From: CAYLZN01 sp964387935
GTDB taxonomy: Bacteria; Acidobacteriota; Vicinamibacteria; Vicinamibacterales; JAFNAJ01
Length of the DNA stretch: 6,285 bases
Direction: 5' to 3'
NCBI GenBank assembly: GCA_964387935.1
Contig: CAYLZN010000338.1
Span: forward strand, 1-6,285
Both the position numbers and the translations under genes were made by a program. Positions 4,065 to 6,285 of this stretch are shown here, piece by piece (within the stretch, counting starts at the first letter, position 1; every line of letters begins with the position of its first letter). The notes under the pieces were generated by a model, which saw nothing but the letters and a program-made list of their open reading frames with translations, searched no databases and was not told the DNA's origin.

Positions 4065-6285
4065 ATGTGGACCACGCTCGCGGCGCTCGTCGTCGCCTTC
4101 CTGCCCGGCGCCGTGTGGCTCGCCACGCCGTGGGTGGAGCCCCGACGTCGGCAGGCGTTGTCGTGCGATGAGCAGGCCTTCTGGAGCGTGCTCCTGAGCG
4201 TGGCCTGGTCCTGCGGCGCGACGCTCGCGCTTGCGGCCTTGCGCGCATACAGCTTCCCGCGCCTGCTGATGGTCAACGTCGGCGCCATGGTCCTCGTCGC
4301 GGCGGCCGCGCGGTTCAGGCTGCGATGGCGCGCGAGCGCGCCGCTGTCCCTGCACGCGCTGGTGCCGGTGGCCGTCGTGCTGGCGGGCCTGTGGATGTAC
4401 CTGCCGCCGTCGGAGTACGTGATGGGCGGCAAGGACCCCGGCACTTACATGAACCAGGGGGTCCAGATCGCACAGCGCGGCAGCCTGGTGATCGAAGACC
4501 CGGTCGTGGCGAGCGTGCCGCCGCCGTTCAGGGACCTCTTCTTTCCCTCTCACCAGAATCCGACGTACTACGGCCTGCGGTTCATGGGGTTCTTCATCCA
4601 GGACCCTGGCCGGGGCGCAGTCGTGGGGCAGTTTCCGCACCTCTTCCCGGCATCGATCGCGATCGGCTACGGCCTCAACGGGCTGAGCGGTGCCCGACAG
4701 GCCGTCGTGGCGTGGACCCTGCTGGGGCTCCTCGCCTGGTACTACCTGGGGGCGCGGCTCCTCGGCCGGACGCCGGCGGCTGTCGCAAGCGTCCTGCTCG
4801 CGATCAACGTGATCACGGTGTGGTTCGCGCGCTATCCCAACGCCGAGGTCGTCATGCTCGCGCTGCTCGGGGCCGCGCTGCTGGCCACGGCGCGGGCGGC
4901 GATCGACGCCGACCCCTTCTTCGCCCCCCTGGCGGGCATGCTGCTCGGCCTGTTGCTGTTCCTCCGCGTGGATGCCGTCCTCGCGGTGGCCGCCGTGGTG
5001 GCGGGTCTCGTGCTGGCCAGGGGCGATGGGCACCGGGTCGGCTGGCGCTTCTGGGCGGCGCTGCTGCCGCTGCTCGCCATGAGCGCGTGGTACCTGACGG
5101 GGCCGATGCGGGCGTACCTCGCGTATCCGGTCGTGTACGTGAGCCACCTGCCGTTGTGGGGCGTCGCCGCGCTGACCCTCGTGAGCCTCGCCACCGTGTC
5201 GGTGCTCCCCTGGCTGCTCAGCCGCCCGTCGATCGCGCCGATCGCGCGCCGGTGGATCCCCGCGACGTACGTCGTCGTGATTGTCGCACTCGCGGGCGTG
5301 GCGGCCTTCCGCCAGCCGGCCTTCCGCGTCGCCCCACACGATGCTGCCTCACTGCGCACCTTCGCGTGGTACATCACGGAGCCGGGCGTCCTGTTCGCAG
5401 TGCTCGGACTCGCCGTCGCTGCGACGACGCGGTTCTGGCGAGATCCGATGCTGTTTGCGACGATCGGGGTCTACGCCGGGTTCTTCTTCTACAAGATCCG
5501 GATCGTGCCGCAGCATTTCTGGATGACCCGTCGCTACCTGCCCGTGATCCTGCCGGCGGCCCTCCTCATGGTATCGGGGCTGGCCGCCTGGCTGGCGGGC
5601 CGCCTGCCCGGGACCGCACCGGCCGCCGAGCGTGTCGCCGCCGGGCATGCAGGCGGGTCAGGACGCCCACGCAGGGACCGCGCGGTCCGTGACGCGGCGA
5701 TCGTGTGCGCACTCCTGCCGCTCGCACTGACCTTCTGGTCCGAGAGTCGGCCGGTACGGCGACACGTCGAATACGCCGGCCTGATCCCGCAGCTCGAGGC
5801 GATGGCGGGCCGCTTCGGCGACGAAGACCTCGTGATCGTCGAGTCGCGCAATGCGTCCGACCTGCACGTGCTGGCCCTGCCGCTGGCGTACATCTACGCG
5901 CGCAACGTGCTGGTGCTGGCGTCGCCGAAACCAGACAGGGCCGCGTTTGCGGAGTTCCTCGACTGGGCTCGACCCCGCTACCGCGAGATCTACTTCCTTG
6001 GAGGCGGCGGAACAGACCTCGTGTCGAAGCGCTACGGCCTCGAGACCGCCGGCGGCGACCGGTTCCAGGTCCCCGAGTACGCCTCGCCGGTCAATGCCTA
6101 TCCCTCGGGCGTCCGTCACAAGGAGTTCGACTTCAGCCTCACGCGATTCGTGCCGCCGCGCCCGGCCACGGGCACCTTCTCCCTGGACGTCGGGACCAGC
6201 GACGATCTGATGGTGGTCCGGTTCCATGCAAAGGAACTGGACCGGTCGAACGGCATGACCTACCGTTGGAGCCGTGACGCCTCGT
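4065..6285 (+). CDS. GT-C-type polytopic membrane glycosyltransferase-like protein, 3'-truncated by window edge
   Basis: An open frame of at least 740 residues with no stop before the right edge. It looks like a GT-C (ArnT/PMT/RgtA-like) transferase, which uses a polyprenyl-phosphate sugar on the outer face. I count about 13-15 hydrophobic segments. The first four are near residues 4-20, 38-60, 66-82 and 95-113. Arg-rich loops at 21-37 and 83-94 place them inside. The loop with GGKDPGTYM (D124, candidate catalytic acid, bases 4434-4436) therefore falls outside. QFPHLFPASIAIGYGL (189-204) and WFARYPNAEVVMLAL (253-267) are GT-C-like, as is the late TRRYLPVILPA (488-498). An Arg-rich linker (512-542) precedes the last helix (543-558), leaving residues 560-740+ as an extracytoplasmic domain. 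ATG 4065 is 5 bases after the aminotransferase stop with only a weak GAG upstream; no better in-frame start exists. Substrate is unknown. It could also be a non-catalytic GT-C relative. Confidence 0.85.
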   Translation, partial: MWTTLAALVVAFLPGAVWLATPWVEPRRRQALSCDEQAFWSVLLSVAWSCGATLALAALRAYSFPRLLMVNVGAMVLVAAAARFRLRWRASAPLSLHALVPVAVVLAGLWMYLPPSEYVMGGKDPGTYMNQGVQIAQRGSLVIEDPVVASVPPPFRDLFFPSHQNPTYYGLRFMGFFIQDPGRGAVVGQFPHLFPASIAIGYGLNGLSGARQAVVAWTLLGLLAWYYLGARLLGRTPAAVASVLLAINVITVWFARYPNAEVVMLALLGAALLATARAAIDADPFFAPLAGMLLGLLLFLRVDAVLAVAAVVAGLVLARGDGHRVGWRFWAALLPLLAMSAWYLTGPMRAYLAYPVVYVSHLPLWGVAALTLVSLATVSVLPWLLSRPSIAPIARRWIPATYVVVIVALAGVAAFRQPAFRVAPHDAASLRTFAWYITEPGVLFAVLGLAVAATTRFWRDPMLFATIGVYAGFFFYKIRIVPQHFWMTRRYLPVILPAALLMVSGLAAWLAGRLPGTAPAAERVAAGHAGGSGRPRRDRAVRDAAIVCALLPLALTFWSESRPVRRHVEYAGLIPQLEAMAGRFGDEDLVIVESRNASDLHVLALPLAYIYARNVLVLASPKPDRAAFAEFLDWARPRYREIYFLGGGGTDLVSKRYGLETAGGDRFQVPEYASPVNAYPSGVRHKEFDFSLTRFVPPRPATGTFSLDVGTSDDLMVVRFHAKELDRSNGMTYRWSRDAS

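Noticed and set aside
2905..4248. Long open frame on the minus strand (447 codons)
   Set aside because: It is antisense to the aminotransferase, which has all its PLP motifs. The reverse translation is Arg/Gly/His-rich and has no recognisable fold.
3867..5339. Long open frame on the minus strand (490 codons)
   Set aside because: It lies antisense to the aminotransferase and GT-C genes. Its translation is a monotonous Arg/His/Gln/Glu-rich string without domains, typical of the reverse frame of G+C-rich genes.
4325..5692. 455-codon forward open frame inside the GT-C gene
   Set aside because: Arg/Gly/Pro-rich shadow. The overlapping frame from 4065 encodes regular hydrophobic helices and GT-C-like motifs and is open to the window end.

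Overview
The window is a fully coding stretch of very G+C-rich bacterial DNA (roughly two thirds or more G+C by eye). All five genes lie on the + strand. Codon third positions are strongly G/C, and long spurious open frames appear on both strands, as expected at this base composition. The protein style (Ala/Arg-rich, GT-C protein with a 'GGKDPGTYMNQG' loop) recalls environmental high-GC groups such as Acidobacteriota (Vicinamibacteria), but no marker gene fixes the lineage. That placement is an impression from memory.

Layout: (1) the 3' part of a GT4 glycosyltransferase, entering from the left edge (1-1043). (2) An 87-base gap with a small hairpin and a short direct repeat. (3) A GT2 glycosyltransferase of the dolichyl/polyprenyl-phosphate sugar synthase type (1131-1919). 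(4) An extended SDR nucleotide-sugar epimerase/dehydratase-like protein, overlapping the previous gene by ATGA (1916-2944). (5) A DegT/DnrJ/EryC1/StrS PLP-dependent sugar aminotransferase, overlapping by GTGA (2941-4059). (6) A large polytopic GT-C-type membrane protein starting 5 bases later and still open at the right edge (4065-6285, at least 740 residues). The last four genes are packed as one operon and the GT4 gene is probably part of it.

Together the genes look like part of a surface glycan or glycolipid locus. The SDR and the aminotransferase would shape a nucleotide-linked amino sugar. The GT2 could move a sugar onto a polyprenyl phosphate carrier on the cytoplasmic face. The GT-C protein could use such a lipid-linked sugar on the outer face. 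The GT4 enzyme would add another sugar to a cytoplasmic acceptor. This set of fold classes (GT2 + SDR + DegT aminotransferase + GT-C) is the same as in the Arn lipid A modification pathway (ArnC, the ArnA dehydrogenase domain, ArnB, ArnT). The individual proteins are clearly not simple Arn orthologues, so the parallel is an inference.

The most unusual sequence details are an SDR in which the catalytic Tyr of YxxxK is Asn, and a GT-C protein with about three extra N-terminal membrane helices and a large C-terminal extracytoplasmic domain. No RNA genes, mobile elements, CRISPR arrays or convincing promoters or terminators were seen, and there is no gene-free stretch over 300 bases.
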